From Aeromicrobium sp. Leaf350 (GTDB lineage: Bacteria > Actinomycetota > Actinomycetes > Propionibacteriales > Nocardioidaceae), in contig NZ_CAKASL010000002.1 in NCBI RefSeq assembly GCF_916858655.1, positions 620,001 through 684,000 of the forward strand: DNA of 64,000 nucleotides. The letters are read 5' to 3'. Positions 24,468 through 33,497 of the stretch are shown piece by piece; position 1 is the stretch's first letter, and every line of letters begins with the position of its first letter. A program made the translations under genes and the position numbers. The notes under the pieces are model-generated. The model was not told where the DNA came from. It saw only the letters and a program-made list of their open reading frames with translations, and made no database searches.

Positions 24468-25640
24468 ATGAGGATTGCCATCGTCGCCGAGTCGTTCCTC
24501 CCCCAGACGAACGGGGTCGTCACCTCCGTGCTGCACGTGCTGCAGCACCTCGAACGTCGAGGTGACGACGTGCTCGTGATCGTCCCCGACAGCGGTGCGG
24601 GGGACGTGCCGACCGAGGTCCACGGGGCCGAGGTCGTCGCCGTCCCGTCGTGGTCGCTGCCGATGTACCCGGACGTGCGGGTCGCCACGGGTGGCGTGGT
24701 CCGCATCCAGCGGCTCCTGCAGGAGTTCCGTCCCGACGTGGTGCACCTCGCGTCGCCGTTCGTGCTCGGCTGGCGGGCGACGCTCGCAGCCCGTGAGCTC
24801 GGCGTGCCGACCGTGGCGATCTACCAGACCGACGTGCCGGCGTACGCCGCCGAGTACGGGATGCCGTGGGCGGAGCGCCTCCTGTGGCGTCGGGTCTGCG
24901 ACATCCATGACCGGGCTGCCCTGACGCTGGCCCCGTCCACGAGCTCGGTCGCCGCGCTGGAGGCCCAGGGGGTGCAGCGCGTGCGCATCTGGCGTCGCGG
25001 CGTCGACTCCGCACGGTTCTCGCCCGCGCACCGCGACGAGGCGCTGCGCCGGGAGCTCGCGCCGAACGGCGAGCGTCTGGTCGGCTTCGTCGGGCGCCTG
25101 GCTCCCGAGAAGCAGGTCACCGACCTCGCGGCCCTCGCGGGCGTGCCGGGCACGCGCATCGTGGTCGTCGGTGACGGACCTGACCGCGACAAGCTGGCGG
25201 CGGCTCTGCCGGGCGCTCACTTCACGGGCATGCTGCACGGCGACGAGCTCGGTCGCCACGTCGCGAGCCTGGACGTCATGGTGCACCCGGGCGAGACCGA
25301 GACGTTCTGCCAGGTGATCCAGGAGGGTCTGGCCGCCGGGGTCCCGGTCGTCGCCGTGGCCAAGGGCGGTCCGCTCGACCTGGTCGACCACAGCCGCACG
25401 GGCTGGCTCTACGCGCCCGGTGACCTGACGGCCCTCGCGAACCACGTGCGGGACCTGACCGGCGACGAGTCCAAGCGTCGGGCCTTCGGCACCGCAGCGC
25501 GCCGGGCCGTGCAGGACCGTCGCTGGTCCTCGATCTGCGGCGAGCTCGTCGGCCACTACGCGGCCGCGATCGATTCCGGCCAGCCGGAGGAGCCCTTCCC
25601 GCTCGGCCTCCTCCGCAAGCGCGCCCGCTCCCGCGCCTGA
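24468..25640 (+). CDS. GT4 alpha-mannosyltransferase (MgtA-like)
   Basis: The 390-residue protein has the GT-B fold of GT4 enzymes. It starts M-R-I-A-I-V-A-E-S-F-L-P-Q-T-N-G-V, has a nucleotide-sugar domain with F-V-G-R-L-A-P-E-K and V-V-G-D-G-P, and a donor-site E-T-F-C-Q-V-I-Q-E (Ex7E type). It closely resembles MgtA, which adds mannose from GDP-mannose to a glycolipid in Corynebacterineae. ATG at 24468 gives the normal N-terminus. The 113-base gap before it shows no strong promoter. The donor and acceptor are inferred from family resemblance only. Confidence 0.82.
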   Translation: MRIAIVAESFLPQTNGVVTSVLHVLQHLERRGDDVLVIVPDSGAGDVPTEVHGAEVVAVPSWSLPMYPDVRVATGGVVRIQRLLQEFRPDVVHLASPFVLGWRATLAARELGVPTVAIYQTDVPAYAAEYGMPWAERLLWRRVCDIHDRAALTLAPSTSSVAALEAQGVQRVRIWRRGVDSARFSPAHRDEALRRELAPNGERLVGFVGRLAPEKQVTDLAALAGVPGTRIVVVGDGPDRDKLAAALPGAHFTGMLHGDELGRHVASLDVMVHPGETETFCQVIQEGLAAGVPVVAVAKGGPLDLVDHSRTGWLYAPGDLTALANHVRDLTGDESKRRAFGTAARRAVQDRRWSSICGELVGHYAAAIDSGQPEEPFPLGLLRKRARSRA

Positions 25641-25714
25641 CCCGACCGCTCCCGGTGGCGCGTGACAAGCAGGCAGGGACCGGACGCGGTCACCCGATGC
25701 TCCGCGGAACCGAC

Positions 25715-25856
25715 TGACGACGAAGATCAAGGGTTTGCGGTTGCTGAGACGACCACAAACCCCCGACCTTGGTCGTCAGCCCATGAAGTTCCGGGGTTTG
25801 CGGCAGTGGGGGCGACCGCGAACCCGGGAGCTCGGTCGTCCGTCTGGTGACCGTGC
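25715..25856. repeat. Two tandem imperfect palindromes (63-base period)
   Basis: The 300-base gap 25641-25940 has no gene. It holds two units starting at 25731 and 25794. Each has a 10-base arm GGGTTTGCGG, a 12-base loop and a matching arm ending in AACCC. The first arm pair is extended by T-G-A-C-G-A-C sequences to span 25715-25778. Each 10-base stem has one mismatch that would be a G-U pair in RNA, at a different place in each copy. The shared loop end (GCGA/GACGA) and the downstream GGTCGTC show the copies are related. It could serve as a bidirectional transcription stop between two convergent genes. Confidence 0.7.
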
Positions 25857-25940
25857 CGCTGATGACCGTGGGCGGGGCGTCCTGACCCTGGTCCGTGCCG
25901 CTTGTCGGCTCCAACCGCCACCGGTCCGGTTCTGCCAGCC

Positions 25941-27152
25941 CTACGCCTGCAGCGCGGCGCCCAGGGCGTCCACCGCGTGGTCGATCTCCTCGCGGGTGAT
26001 GACGAGCGGCGGGGCGATGCGCAGCGTGCGCTCGTGGGTCTCCTTGCAGAGGACCCCTTGGTCGCGCAGGGCCATCGAGACCTCGCGCCCGGTCTTGGCC
26101 GCAGGATCGATGTCGACGCCGGCCCACAGGCCGCGCCCGCGGACCTCGGCGACCCCGTGGCCGACGAGCTCCCCGAGGCGGGAGTGGAGGTGGGCGCCGA
26201 GCTCGGTGGACCGCTCCTGGAACTCACCGGTGCGCAGGAGGTCCACGACCGCATGGCCCACGGCGGCCGCCACGGGGTAGCCGCCGAACGTCGAGCCGTG
26301 CTGGCCCGGCTTCAGCACGCCCAGCACGTCGCGGCGTCCGACCACGGCCGAGACCGGGATGATGCCGCCGCCGAGCGCCTTGCCGAGCGTGTACAGGTCG
26401 GCGCGGACCCCCTCGTGGTCGAGTGCGAACAGCTCGCCCGTGCGGGCCAGGCCCGACTGGATCTCGTCGGCGATCATGAGCACGTCGTTCTCGTCGCACG
26501 CGGAGCGGACGTCGGCCCAGAACCCATCCGGCGGCACGACCACGCCGGCCTCGCCCTGGATCGGCTCCATCAGCACGGCCGCCGTGTTCGGCCCGATCGC
26601 GTCGCGCACGGCCCGCGCGTCGCCGTAGGGCACCGTGACGAAGCCCGGGGTGAACGGCCCGTAGTTGTCGTGGGCGACCGGGTCGTCGGAGAACGACACG
26701 ATCGTCGTCGTGCGACCGTGGAAGTTGCCGGAGGCCACGATGATCTCGGCGGAGTCGAACGCGACGCCCTTGACCTCGTAGGCCCACTTGCGGGCGACCT
26801 TGATGGCCGACTCGACGGCCTCGGCGCCCGTGTTCATCGTCAGCACCATCTCGGTGCCGGTCAGCTCGGCCAGATCGCGGCAGAACGCACCGAAACGGTC
26901 GTTGTGGAAGGCGCGCGAGGTCAGCGTGAGCCGGTCGAGCTGGTCGCGCACCGCCGCGAGCAGGGCCGGGTGGCGGTGGCCGAAGTTGAGCGCGGAGTAC
27001 CCGGAGAGGAAGTCGAGGTAGCGACGCCCCTCCACGTCGGTGACCCACGCACCTTCGGCCTCGGAGATCACGACGGGCAGCGGGTGGTAGTTGTGCGCCC
27101 CCCACGCGTCGTCGAGCTCGATCACGGACTGGGTCGTCAGATGCTCGGCCAT
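25941..27152 (-). CDS. rocD: Ornithine aminotransferase
   Basis: The 403-residue class-III aminotransferase has M-N-T-G-A-E-A-V-E-S-A, D-E-I-Q-S-G-L-A-R-T-G and the PLP lysine in T-L-G-K-A-L-G-G-G, all matching ornithine-oxo-acid transaminases. It converts ornithine to glutamate semialdehyde in arginine catabolism. ATG at 27152 follows a TAGCGT -10 box by six bases. No arginase or other rocF-type gene is adjacent in the window. Confidence 0.88.
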   Translation of the reverse strand: MAEHLTTQSVIELDDAWGAHNYHPLPVVISEAEGAWVTDVEGRRYLDFLSGYSALNFGHRHPALLAAVRDQLDRLTLTSRAFHNDRFGAFCRDLAELTGTEMVLTMNTGAEAVESAIKVARKWAYEVKGVAFDSAEIIVASGNFHGRTTTIVSFSDDPVAHDNYGPFTPGFVTVPYGDARAVRDAIGPNTAAVLMEPIQGEAGVVVPPDGFWADVRSACDENDVLMIADEIQSGLARTGELFALDHEGVRADLYTLGKALGGGIIPVSAVVGRRDVLGVLKPGQHGSTFGGYPVAAAVGHAVVDLLRTGEFQERSTELGAHLHSRLGELVGHGVAEVRGRGLWAGVDIDPAAKTGREVSMALRDQGVLCKETHERTLRIAPPLVITREEIDHAVDALGAALQA

Positions 27153-27158
27153 GGCCCC

Positions 27159-27164
27159 ACGCTA
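27159..27164 (-). promoter_or_regulatory. -10 box of leaderless rocD promoter
   Basis: TAGCGT on the reverse strand is six bases before the rocD ATG. Its first three bases are also the TAG stop codon of the upstream DUF1775 gene, so the copper operon and rocD are packed with no spacer. Confidence 0.5.
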
Positions 27165-27809
27165 ACGGCCCCTGCCAGATCTGGCACCGGGCCCCGGCGC
27201 GGACCGGCGCAGGGCCAGGTGTGACGCCGCGAATGCGATCAGTGCTGCCGCGGCGATGCCGACCGCGACCTGCGTCAGGCTCGCACCCTCGTCGGGCAGG
27301 TCGGACGCCGGCGCCGCGGCGGGTGCGGTCTGGGTGACCTCTGCGAGAACGGCCTCCGTCGCGATCAGGCGCGGCGCCGGTCGTTCCTCGGACTCCGTGG
27401 CGTCGGCCCAGTCGTACCCTCCGCCGTCAGCGCAGGTCTGCCGGGTCGGGAACAGCAGGGTCTCGCCCACGGAACCCGTGAGACGCGCGACCACGCTGAA
27501 GCGAGGGTTCTCGCCGTTGCCGATACCCGGACCCGTGAACACGATCCGCGACCCCTCAGCGGTCGCGCTCCACCCCGCGGGGCCGGTGCCGGAGACGAGC
27601 TCGGAGCCATCCGGGACCTCCACGGCGAGCTCGACGGTGGGTGAGGCGTCGCAGCTGTGGTCGAAGGTGATCGCGAGCTCCACCGACCCGTCGCCCAGGG
27701 GAACGGCGCGTTCCAGCAGGACGTGGGCCGACGCGGGACCTGCCGTCCAGCCCAGCAGGATCCCGAGCACGACGGCGAGGACGGATCCTCGAGCGAGAAC
27801 GCTCCTCAT
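27162..27809 (-). CDS. Divergent YcnI-like (DUF1775) secreted protein
   Basis: The 215-residue protein has a signal peptide ending A-S-A-H with His29 expected at the mature N-terminus. A beta-rich domain follows with V-E-V-P-D-G-S and F-P-T-R-Q-T-C, like the YcnI fold, and a C-terminal transmembrane helix (about 180-198) with a basic tail. YcnI proteins bind copper through the N-terminal histidine. This copy is more divergent than the one at 29467-30174, lacking part of the loop between its first strands. Start overlaps the CopC-CopD stop (ATGA). Confidence 0.65.
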   Translation of the reverse strand: MRSVLARGSVLAVVLGILLGWTAGPASAHVLLERAVPLGDGSVELAITFDHSCDASPTVELAVEVPDGSELVSGTGPAGWSATAEGSRIVFTGPGIGNGENPRFSVVARLTGSVGETLLFPTRQTCADGGGYDWADATESEERPAPRLIATEAVLAEVTQTAPAAAPASDLPDEGASLTQVAVGIAAAALIAFAASHLALRRSAPGPGARSGRGR

Positions 27810-29470
27810 TCAGCCACCTCCACGTCGACGGAGTCGGACGGGCGCTCGTAGGTCGACGTGCGCACGCCGACCTCGATCCGCCACGTTCCGGGGATGGGCA
27901 GGTCGATGCTGCCCTCGTACGCGCCGGGCGACACCTCGACGAGCTCGTGCCGGAAGGGTCCGAGCTCGAACTCCTCGATGCCGACGGACAGCTGGACCGG
28001 CTCGACCGCCGACACCGGCGCACCGTCGGCACCGGTCACGGTCAGCTGCGCCGCATTGGTGCCCACCCGTCCCGGCGTCAGGACCAGCGTGGCAGTGGTG
28101 CCGTCGCCCAGGTCGAGCTCGAGTGCCTCGGGCTCCTCCGCTGCCGGGGCCGTGGCCGCCGCGGCCTCGGAGCTGCGAGGCACCTGCGTCACCATGCCGG
28201 CGGTCACGGCGACGACCAGGCCGATCACCACGAGCTCGGCGCCGACCGTGCGGCGCAGCACGCTGAGGTCGACCGTGCGGCGCCCGCGCAGGTGTCGCAG
28301 GTTGAAGGCCGCGACGACCAGGATGATCGCGACCAGCGTGACCTTCACGACGAGGTGCACCCCGTACGACGAGTCGGGCAGGTCGGTCACGGTGGCCGGG
28401 ATGCGCCACCACAGCACGGCGCCCGAGATCGTGAGGACGACGACCGACCAGAGCGCGACGGCGGAGAATCGCCGGACCGCCTGCTGCACGACGTCGGCTC
28501 GGACCTGGGATCCGAGCGTGAACAGGACCACCAGGCCTGCGAGACCACCGGCCCAGGTCGCGGCGACCGCCACGTGGGCGACGTCGGCCGTCAGCACCAC
28601 GGGGACGGGACCGAACGTCCGGGTGTGTCCGACGATCGCGAGCGAGGAGGTGGCCACCGTGGCCGCGGCGACCGCCAGGGCCGGGGCCGAGCGGGCCGCC
28701 GCCAGACCGGCGACGACGAGTGCGAGGAAGATGACCCCGGCCGCCGCGAAGCTGTCGTCCTGCCAGGTCCGGGGGTCGGCCAGCACCGTGCCGAGCTCGC
28801 TGAGCGGCGACCCGGCCTGCCACAGCGCGGTGAGGGGAACCAGCTGCAGCGCCGCGACGACCGCGACGACCCCCGCGACGACGGCGGTGCGGACGAGGCG
28901 GCGGGCGGCGGCCGGTGAGGTGCGGGTGCGGGGCGCGACGAGCAGGGCGAACGGCACGAGCCCGGCCGCCAGCAGCACGCCGCCGTAGCGCAGCGCCTCG
29001 GCCGACTTGCGGAGCAGGTCGACGTCGCGCGGGGTCTCGGCCGTCGGCACGTCCACGGAAGTCGCCGACGGGGCGCCGACGGAGAAGCTGAAGCCACCGG
29101 CGATCGGGTGGCTGTCGGCGGAGATGACCCGCCAGCCCACGACGTAGGTGCCGTCGGCCAGGGGCGCGGACGGCGTGATCGTGACGACCTCGTCCGCGCC
29201 GGAGACCTCGGCCTCGACGGGGGAGCCGTCGCCGGCCAGGAGCTCGATGCCGTCGGTGAGGCGCACGTTCTCGGTGAACGTCAGCGCGATCTCGGCCGGC
29301 GACTCGGCCAGGACCTCACCGTCGTCGGGAGAGGTCGAGACCAGGGAGGCGTGCGCCGCGGCGGGCGACGCGAGCAGGACCTGCGCGGCGAGGACGGGAG
29401 CGAGCAGGAGCAGCCCGACGGGCACGGCCATGAGCCGTGCCCGTCGGATCGTCGTGGCGAGGACGGTCAC
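27806..29470 (-). CDS. CopC-CopD fusion, copper-binding and transport protein
   Basis: The 554-residue protein has a signal peptide with His40 at the start of the mature chain (A-A-A-H-A-S-L). A CopC domain lies at about 40-135 and includes D-S-H-P-I-A-G-G-F-S-F. About eight transmembrane helices forming a CopD domain follow, then a C-terminal extracytoplasmic beta domain similar to YtkA-type domains. CopC binds copper outside and CopD moves it across the membrane, so the role is copper uptake or resistance. GTG at 29470 overlaps the YcnI stop. The middle position between two YcnI-like genes is noteworthy. Confidence 0.85.
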   Translation of the reverse strand: MTVLATTIRRARLMAVPVGLLLLAPVLAAQVLLASPAAAHASLVSTSPDDGEVLAESPAEIALTFTENVRLTDGIELLAGDGSPVEAEVSGADEVVTITPSAPLADGTYVVGWRVISADSHPIAGGFSFSVGAPSATSVDVPTAETPRDVDLLRKSAEALRYGGVLLAAGLVPFALLVAPRTRTSPAAARRLVRTAVVAGVVAVVAALQLVPLTALWQAGSPLSELGTVLADPRTWQDDSFAAAGVIFLALVVAGLAAARSAPALAVAAATVATSSLAIVGHTRTFGPVPVVLTADVAHVAVAATWAGGLAGLVVLFTLGSQVRADVVQQAVRRFSAVALWSVVVLTISGAVLWWRIPATVTDLPDSSYGVHLVVKVTLVAIILVVAAFNLRHLRGRRTVDLSVLRRTVGAELVVIGLVVAVTAGMVTQVPRSSEAAAATAPAAEEPEALELDLGDGTTATLVLTPGRVGTNAAQLTVTGADGAPVSAVEPVQLSVGIEEFELGPFRHELVEVSPGAYEGSIDLPIPGTWRIEVGVRTSTYERPSDSVDVEVAE

Positions 29471-30174
29471 GCCTTCGTGCCGCTCCTGACGAACGCCGCT
29501 CCGCCGAGCAGCAGGCCCAGCGCGCCGAGCGCCAGCGCGACCCACGTGACCGTGCTGGTCCCGGAGTCGTCGTCGGTCGAGACCGCGGCGGTGCTGGAGC
29601 CGGTCGCCTCGTCGGAGCCGTGACCCGTGCCGGAGTCGGCGGCCGTCAGCGCGAACGCCGGGGCCGGGGCGTCGGGCTCGGGCTCGCCCTCGACCGTCTC
29701 GTCGATCCAGGCCGTCTCGCCCGTCTCGCACGTCTGGATGGTCGGGAACTCCAGCTGGTCGCCGGCCTCGCCGTCGGGGAGCTTGAGCTGCAGCTCGAAG
29801 GCGTCCCGGTAGCCGTCCGGCAGCGGCGTGGTGGCCGTGTAGACGACCTCCGCGACGCGCTCGGTGTACTCACCGCCGTGCCCGTCGTCGATCGGCTCGT
29901 CGAGGGTCTCCATGACCTTCTCGATCGAGTAGTCGGCGTGGCGGGTCGGCGTGACGGCGTAGATCCCGTCCGGGATCGAGATGCTGATCCGCGTCGTGGG
30001 GGAGCCGTCGCAGCCGTGGCCGTTGCTGAACGTCAGCACGGAGTACGCCCCGGAGCTGGTCGTGGACGGGGTGACGGTCACGTGGGCCGACGCGGCGCCG
30101 GCCGTCAGGAATGTGGCACCGAGTCCGAGAGCGCCGCCGAGGGCGAGCCGGGCAGGGAGAGCTGAGGTCTTCAT
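29467..30174 (-). CDS. YcnI-family (DUF1775) copper-binding membrane-anchored protein
   Basis: The 235-residue protein has a signal peptide cleaved before His31 (A-S-A-H-V-T-V-T-P). The YcnI domain includes I-S-I-P-D-G-I-Y-A-V-T-P and F-P-T-I-Q-T-C-E-T-G-E. A Thr/Ser/Asp-rich linker and a C-terminal transmembrane helix (about 210-230) end it. The mature N-terminal His is the known copper ligand. It is the first gene of the reverse-strand operon 30174-27162. Confidence 0.85.
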   Translation of the reverse strand: MKTSALPARLALGGALGLGATFLTAGAASAHVTVTPSTTSSGAYSVLTFSNGHGCDGSPTTRISISIPDGIYAVTPTRHADYSIEKVMETLDEPIDDGHGGEYTERVAEVVYTATTPLPDGYRDAFELQLKLPDGEAGDQLEFPTIQTCETGETAWIDETVEGEPEPDAPAPAFALTAADSGTGHGSDEATGSSTAAVSTDDDSGTSTVTWVALALGALGLLLGGAAFVRSGTKA

Positions 30175-30219
30175 GGGTGGTCCTTCACAGAATTGGTGGG
30201 TCGTGACGTCGCCGACCCG

Positions 30220-30238
30220 CGCTCCACGGCGTGGAGCG
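30220..30238. terminator. Hairpin between the membrane protein gene and the YcnI operon
   Basis: CGCTCCAC, three bases, GTGGAGCG forms an 8-base-pair perfect stem. It lies about 50 bases after the reverse-strand gene at 30286. It has no T tract, so termination is uncertain; a regulatory role for the YcnI operon is the alternative. Confidence 0.35.
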
Positions 30239-30285
30239 GGCGCGCAGCGACGACGGTCCTGCCGATGGCGGCGGGACCGGGAGCG

Positions 30286-30798
30286 TCAGACGACCGGAAG
30301 GGGAGGACCACGACGGCAGACGGCGCCGTCGAGCAGGGGGGAGAGGTCACGCGGCACGACGATCGCGACGGGCAGGGACCTCACCGTCACGGGGAGCGTC
30401 GGCACGGTGCCGAGCCGCCTCGGCCGCAGCCAGGCGTGGAGACGCCACAGCAGCCGCTCGCCCCGCGCCAGGAGCAGGGCGGTCACGGCGACGCCCACGA
30501 GGTGGGCACCGACCATCGAGAGGTCGTGCCAGACAGCCTGGCCGTGGAGGTAGTGCGAGAGCGCGTGGACACCGACCTGTGCGCCGGAGAGAAGGCCGAC
30601 GAGGGTGGCCGGTCCGAGTCGGCGGCCGCCCAGGACGGCGGCGACCAGGGTGACGGCGACCGTCGCGGGCACGACCGCGAGCCAGGAGGTGTGGGTGCCG
30701 CCGCCCACCACGTGCGAGGTGACGGCGACCGCGGAGACGGTGAGACCGGTCAGCCCGGCACGCAGCGCGCGCAGGCCTCCTCGTCCCGGGTCCCACAT
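30286..30798 (-). CDS. Small membrane protein, function unknown
   Basis: The 170-residue protein has about four transmembrane helices. His residues are clustered between and at the ends of helices (T-S-H-V, G-V-H-A-L-S-H-Y-L-H, A-H-L-V-G). The C-terminal 50 residues are basic and proline-rich, with a C-R-R-G near the end. Histidine richness and the location between two copper operons suggest metal handling, but no family is recognised. ATG at 30798 is chosen as the first start giving a natural membrane N-terminus. Confidence 0.6.
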   Translation of the reverse strand: MWDPGRGGLRALRAGLTGLTVSAVAVTSHVVGGGTHTSWLAVVPATVAVTLVAAVLGGRRLGPATLVGLLSGAQVGVHALSHYLHGQAVWHDLSMVGAHLVGVAVTALLLARGERLLWRLHAWLRPRRLGTVPTLPVTVRSLPVAIVVPRDLSPLLDGAVCRRGPPLPVV

Positions 30799-30859
30799 GC
30801 GCCGGACACTAACACTGGCCCCGGACGGCTCGGACGCGACAGGTACTGTCGTCAGCGCC

Positions 30860-31372
30860 ATGATCCCCGTCCGTCGCCGGCTCCTGCCCGCACTCCCAGC
30901 CCTCGTCGCCGTGGTCGCGGTCCTCGTGATGGCCGGCTCCACGTCGGCCTCGGCCCACGCCGGCCTCGTGTCGACGAACCCGGGTGAGCGGTCCTCGGTC
31001 GAGGCGATGCCGTCTGCGGTGCGGTTGACGTTCAACGAGACCATGAACCGTCCCTCGTACGTCGTGGTGAAGGCCCCCGACGGCGCGATCGTGGCCGAGG
31101 GAGAGGCGACGGTCGACGGCGCCGACCTGGTGCAGACCGTCGACGACCCGGGCCTCGCGGGCACGTACCGCGTCGACTACCGGGCCATCTCCGCCGACGG
31201 CCACCCGGTCGAGGGTGCCTTCGAGTTCGACGTGACGAGCGGAGCCGAGGTCGAGTCGAGCCCGGTCGAGAAGGTCACCTCCTCGACGTGGACGTGGGTC
31301 GGGCTGGTCGCGCTGCCGTGGTTGGCGCTGGTCGGACTGCTGCTCATGCGCCGCCGCAAGGTCGACGCATGA
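30860..31372 (+). CDS. CopC-domain copper-binding protein with C-terminal anchor
   Basis: The 170-residue protein has a signal peptide with His33 at the mature start (S-A-H-A-G-L-V-S-T-N-P). The CopC fold ends in D-G-H-P-V-E-G-A-F-E-F, and a C-terminal transmembrane helix is followed by R-R-R-K. CopC proteins bind Cu(II) through the N-terminal His and internal His/Asp. It overlaps the CopD-CtaG gene by four bases, so copper is probably passed to that membrane partner. Confidence 0.85.
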   Translation: MIPVRRRLLPALPALVAVVAVLVMAGSTSASAHAGLVSTNPGERSSVEAMPSAVRLTFNETMNRPSYVVVKAPDGAIVAEGEATVDGADLVQTVDDPGLAGTYRVDYRAISADGHPVEGAFEFDVTSGAEVESSPVEKVTSSTWTWVGLVALPWLALVGLLLMRRRKVDA

Positions 31373-33363
31373 CCGCCACGGAGGTCGAGAAGCCCCAGGA
31401 CCAGAAGCGAGGACCCTCGACCGGGCCCGGGCTCGCCGTCGCGGTCGGCGCCACGACCGCCTTCACCGCGCTCGTCGTCGCGATGGTGCTCGGCGGCTCC
31501 GCGCCCGAGCCCGCCGCGGTGGGCCTGCCGGACCCAGGACCGCTCGTCGGCTGGCTGGTCCCGGGCGCCTCGCTGGTGGCGGACGTCGCCGGCATCGCCG
31601 TGGTCGGGTTCCTCGTCGCGGCTTCGGTGCTGCTGCCCTCGTCCAAGGACGACGCCCAAGGTCTCGCCGTCGACGCCGTCCGGGTGGCGCGTCGAGCCGC
31701 GTGGGTCTGGGTCGTCTCGACCGTCGTCCTGTACTTCGCCACGGCCGCCGACCTGTTCGCCGTGCCGCTCACCGATCTCGACCGCAACGTGCTCACGGCG
31801 GTCACGCGCGACAGCGAGATCGGGCGCAGCATCGTCCTGCAGGCCGCCGGGGCGCTGGTCCTCGCCGTCGTGCTGCGGTGGACGATCGGGGTCCGTGCCC
31901 TGGCCGGATGGAGCGCCTTCGGGCTCGTCGTGATGCTGCCGGCCGCGCTGACGGGACACGCCGCGTCCGGCGGGTCGCACTCGCTGGCCTCCGTCAGCCT
32001 CTACCTGCACGTCGCGGGCGTGGCCGTCTGGGTCGGTGGACTCGTGGCCCTCGGCTGGATCGCGCGCCGTGGCAGCCGGCGGCTCGAGGCCGCGGTCGCG
32101 CGGTACTCGACCCTGGCCCTGTGGTGCTTCGTCGTCGTCGGCGTCTCCGGCGTCCTGAACGCCTCCGTCCGCGCGACGTCGATCGACGAGCTCGTCGGCT
32201 CGGCCTACGGGCGCGTCGTGATGGTCAAGGCCCTGGCCTTCGTCGTGCTGGGTGCGTTCGGCTGGTGGCAACGTCGCCGGATCGTCGCCGCCGGATCCGG
32301 TTTCGCGCGCCTCGCCGGCACCGAGCTGCTCGTGATGCTCGGCACGATCGGCATCGCCGTGGCGCTCTCGCGCACGCCTCCGCCGGCCGGCGAGGTCCTC
32401 CTGACGCCGGCCGAGGACCTGCTGGGTGGTCCCATGCCCGCTGCGCCGACGCTGGAGCGGATGCTGACGAGCTTCTACCCGAGCGGCATCGGCATGGCGG
32501 TGGTCGGGCTCGGCACGGCCCTCTACGTCGCGGGCATCCTCGTGCTGCGCCGCCGCGGGGACAGCTGGCCGGTCGGACGCACGATCGCCTGGGTCCTCGG
32601 CATGGTCGTCGTCTCGTGGGCCACGATGGGCGGCCTCGGCACGTACTCGCACGTGATGTTCAGCGCCCACATGGTCAGCCACATGCTGCTCTCGATGGTG
32701 GCACCGATCTTCCTGGTGCTCGGTGCTCCCGTGACCCTCGCGCTGCGCGCCCTGCCCGGTCCGCGCCAGCCCGGAGAGGTGTCTCCGCGCGGGATGCTGA
32801 CCGCGGCCCTGCACTCGCGGGTGGCCACGTTCCTGACGCACCCGATCGTGGGGCCGGTCCTGTTCATCGGCAGCCTCTACGCCCTGTACTTCACGCCGCT
32901 GTTCGACACCCTGATGCGGAGCATCCTCGGCCACGTCGGCATGGAGCTGCACTTCCTCGCGGTGGGCACGCTCTTCTACTACGTCATCATCGGCGTCGAC
33001 CCGTCGCCGCGCCGGCTCGTCCCGCTCGCGCGCTTCGGCCTGCTGCTCGTGACGCTGCCGTTCCACGCGTTCTTCTCGATCGTGATCATGTCGGCCAGCG
33101 TGCCGACGGGCGAGTCGTACTGGCTCGCGCTCGACCGCCCGTTCCGCACCGACCTCCTCGAGGACCAGTACCTCGGCGGCAGCATCTCGTGGGCCCTCGG
33201 CGAGGTGCCGCTGCTCATCGTGATGCTCGCGCTGCTCGTGCAGTGGTTCCGCTCCGACCTGCGCGAGCAGAAGCGCGTCGACCGCGCGGCCGACCGCGAC
33301 GACGACGCCGAGCTCAAGGCCTACAACGAACGCTTCAAGGCCCTCGCCGACCGCGACCGGTAG
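31369..33363 (+). CDS. CopD-CtaG fusion membrane protein
   Basis: The 664-residue protein has two membrane parts. Residues ~20-340 form a CopD-type copper transport domain (conserved H in L-Y-L-H-V-A-G-V-A-V-W-V-G-G). Residues ~365-640 form a caa3-type cytochrome oxidase assembly (CtaG) domain with H-M-V-S-H-M-L-L-S-M and E-L-H-F-L. A charged 40-residue tail follows. Such fusions are known in actinobacteria and probably deliver copper to cytochrome oxidase. With the upstream CopC it makes a complete copper acquisition pair. Confidence 0.85.
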   Translation: MTATEVEKPQDQKRGPSTGPGLAVAVGATTAFTALVVAMVLGGSAPEPAAVGLPDPGPLVGWLVPGASLVADVAGIAVVGFLVAASVLLPSSKDDAQGLAVDAVRVARRAAWVWVVSTVVLYFATAADLFAVPLTDLDRNVLTAVTRDSEIGRSIVLQAAGALVLAVVLRWTIGVRALAGWSAFGLVVMLPAALTGHAASGGSHSLASVSLYLHVAGVAVWVGGLVALGWIARRGSRRLEAAVARYSTLALWCFVVVGVSGVLNASVRATSIDELVGSAYGRVVMVKALAFVVLGAFGWWQRRRIVAAGSGFARLAGTELLVMLGTIGIAVALSRTPPPAGEVLLTPAEDLLGGPMPAAPTLERMLTSFYPSGIGMAVVGLGTALYVAGILVLRRRGDSWPVGRTIAWVLGMVVVSWATMGGLGTYSHVMFSAHMVSHMLLSMVAPIFLVLGAPVTLALRALPGPRQPGEVSPRGMLTAALHSRVATFLTHPIVGPVLFIGSLYALYFTPLFDTLMRSILGHVGMELHFLAVGTLFYYVIIGVDPSPRRLVPLARFGLLLVTLPFHAFFSIVIMSASVPTGESYWLALDRPFRTDLLEDQYLGGSISWALGEVPLLIVMLALLVQWFRSDLREQKRVDRAADRDDDAELKAYNERFKALADRDR

Positions 33364-33379
33364 CGAGAGGCCTCCCTCA

Positions 33380-33438
33380 AGATGTGTCGACTTTGGCCCC
33401 ACTTCTCGCGGTGGCATGGGGCCGAAGTCGACACATCT
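33380..33438. repeat. 59-base palindromic element, copy 1
   Basis: The left arm begins AGATGTGTCGACTT and continues to GGCCCC; the right arm is its near-perfect complement, ending ACACATCT. The one internal mismatch would be a G-U pair. It is the same length as copies at 39733 and 48569 and shares the eight terminal bases. It lies between the 3' ends of convergent genes. Confidence 0.8.
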
Positions 33439-33451
33439 CGGCGGGACCGCA

Positions 33452-33483
33452 GAACGGCCCGCACCTCTCGGTGCGGGCCGTTC
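33452..33483. terminator. Strong bidirectional terminator-like hairpin
   Basis: GAACGGCCCGCACC, four bases, and the exact complement form a 14-base-pair stem between the CopD-CtaG gene and convergent sodA. The T tract is short, but stem strength and position support termination in both directions. Confidence 0.65.
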
Positions 33484-33497
33484 GGGTGCTGGTCGGA

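Noticed and set aside
25715..25856. CRISPR array
   Set aside because: Only two units, each itself a palindrome, no spacers of variable sequence and no cas genes.
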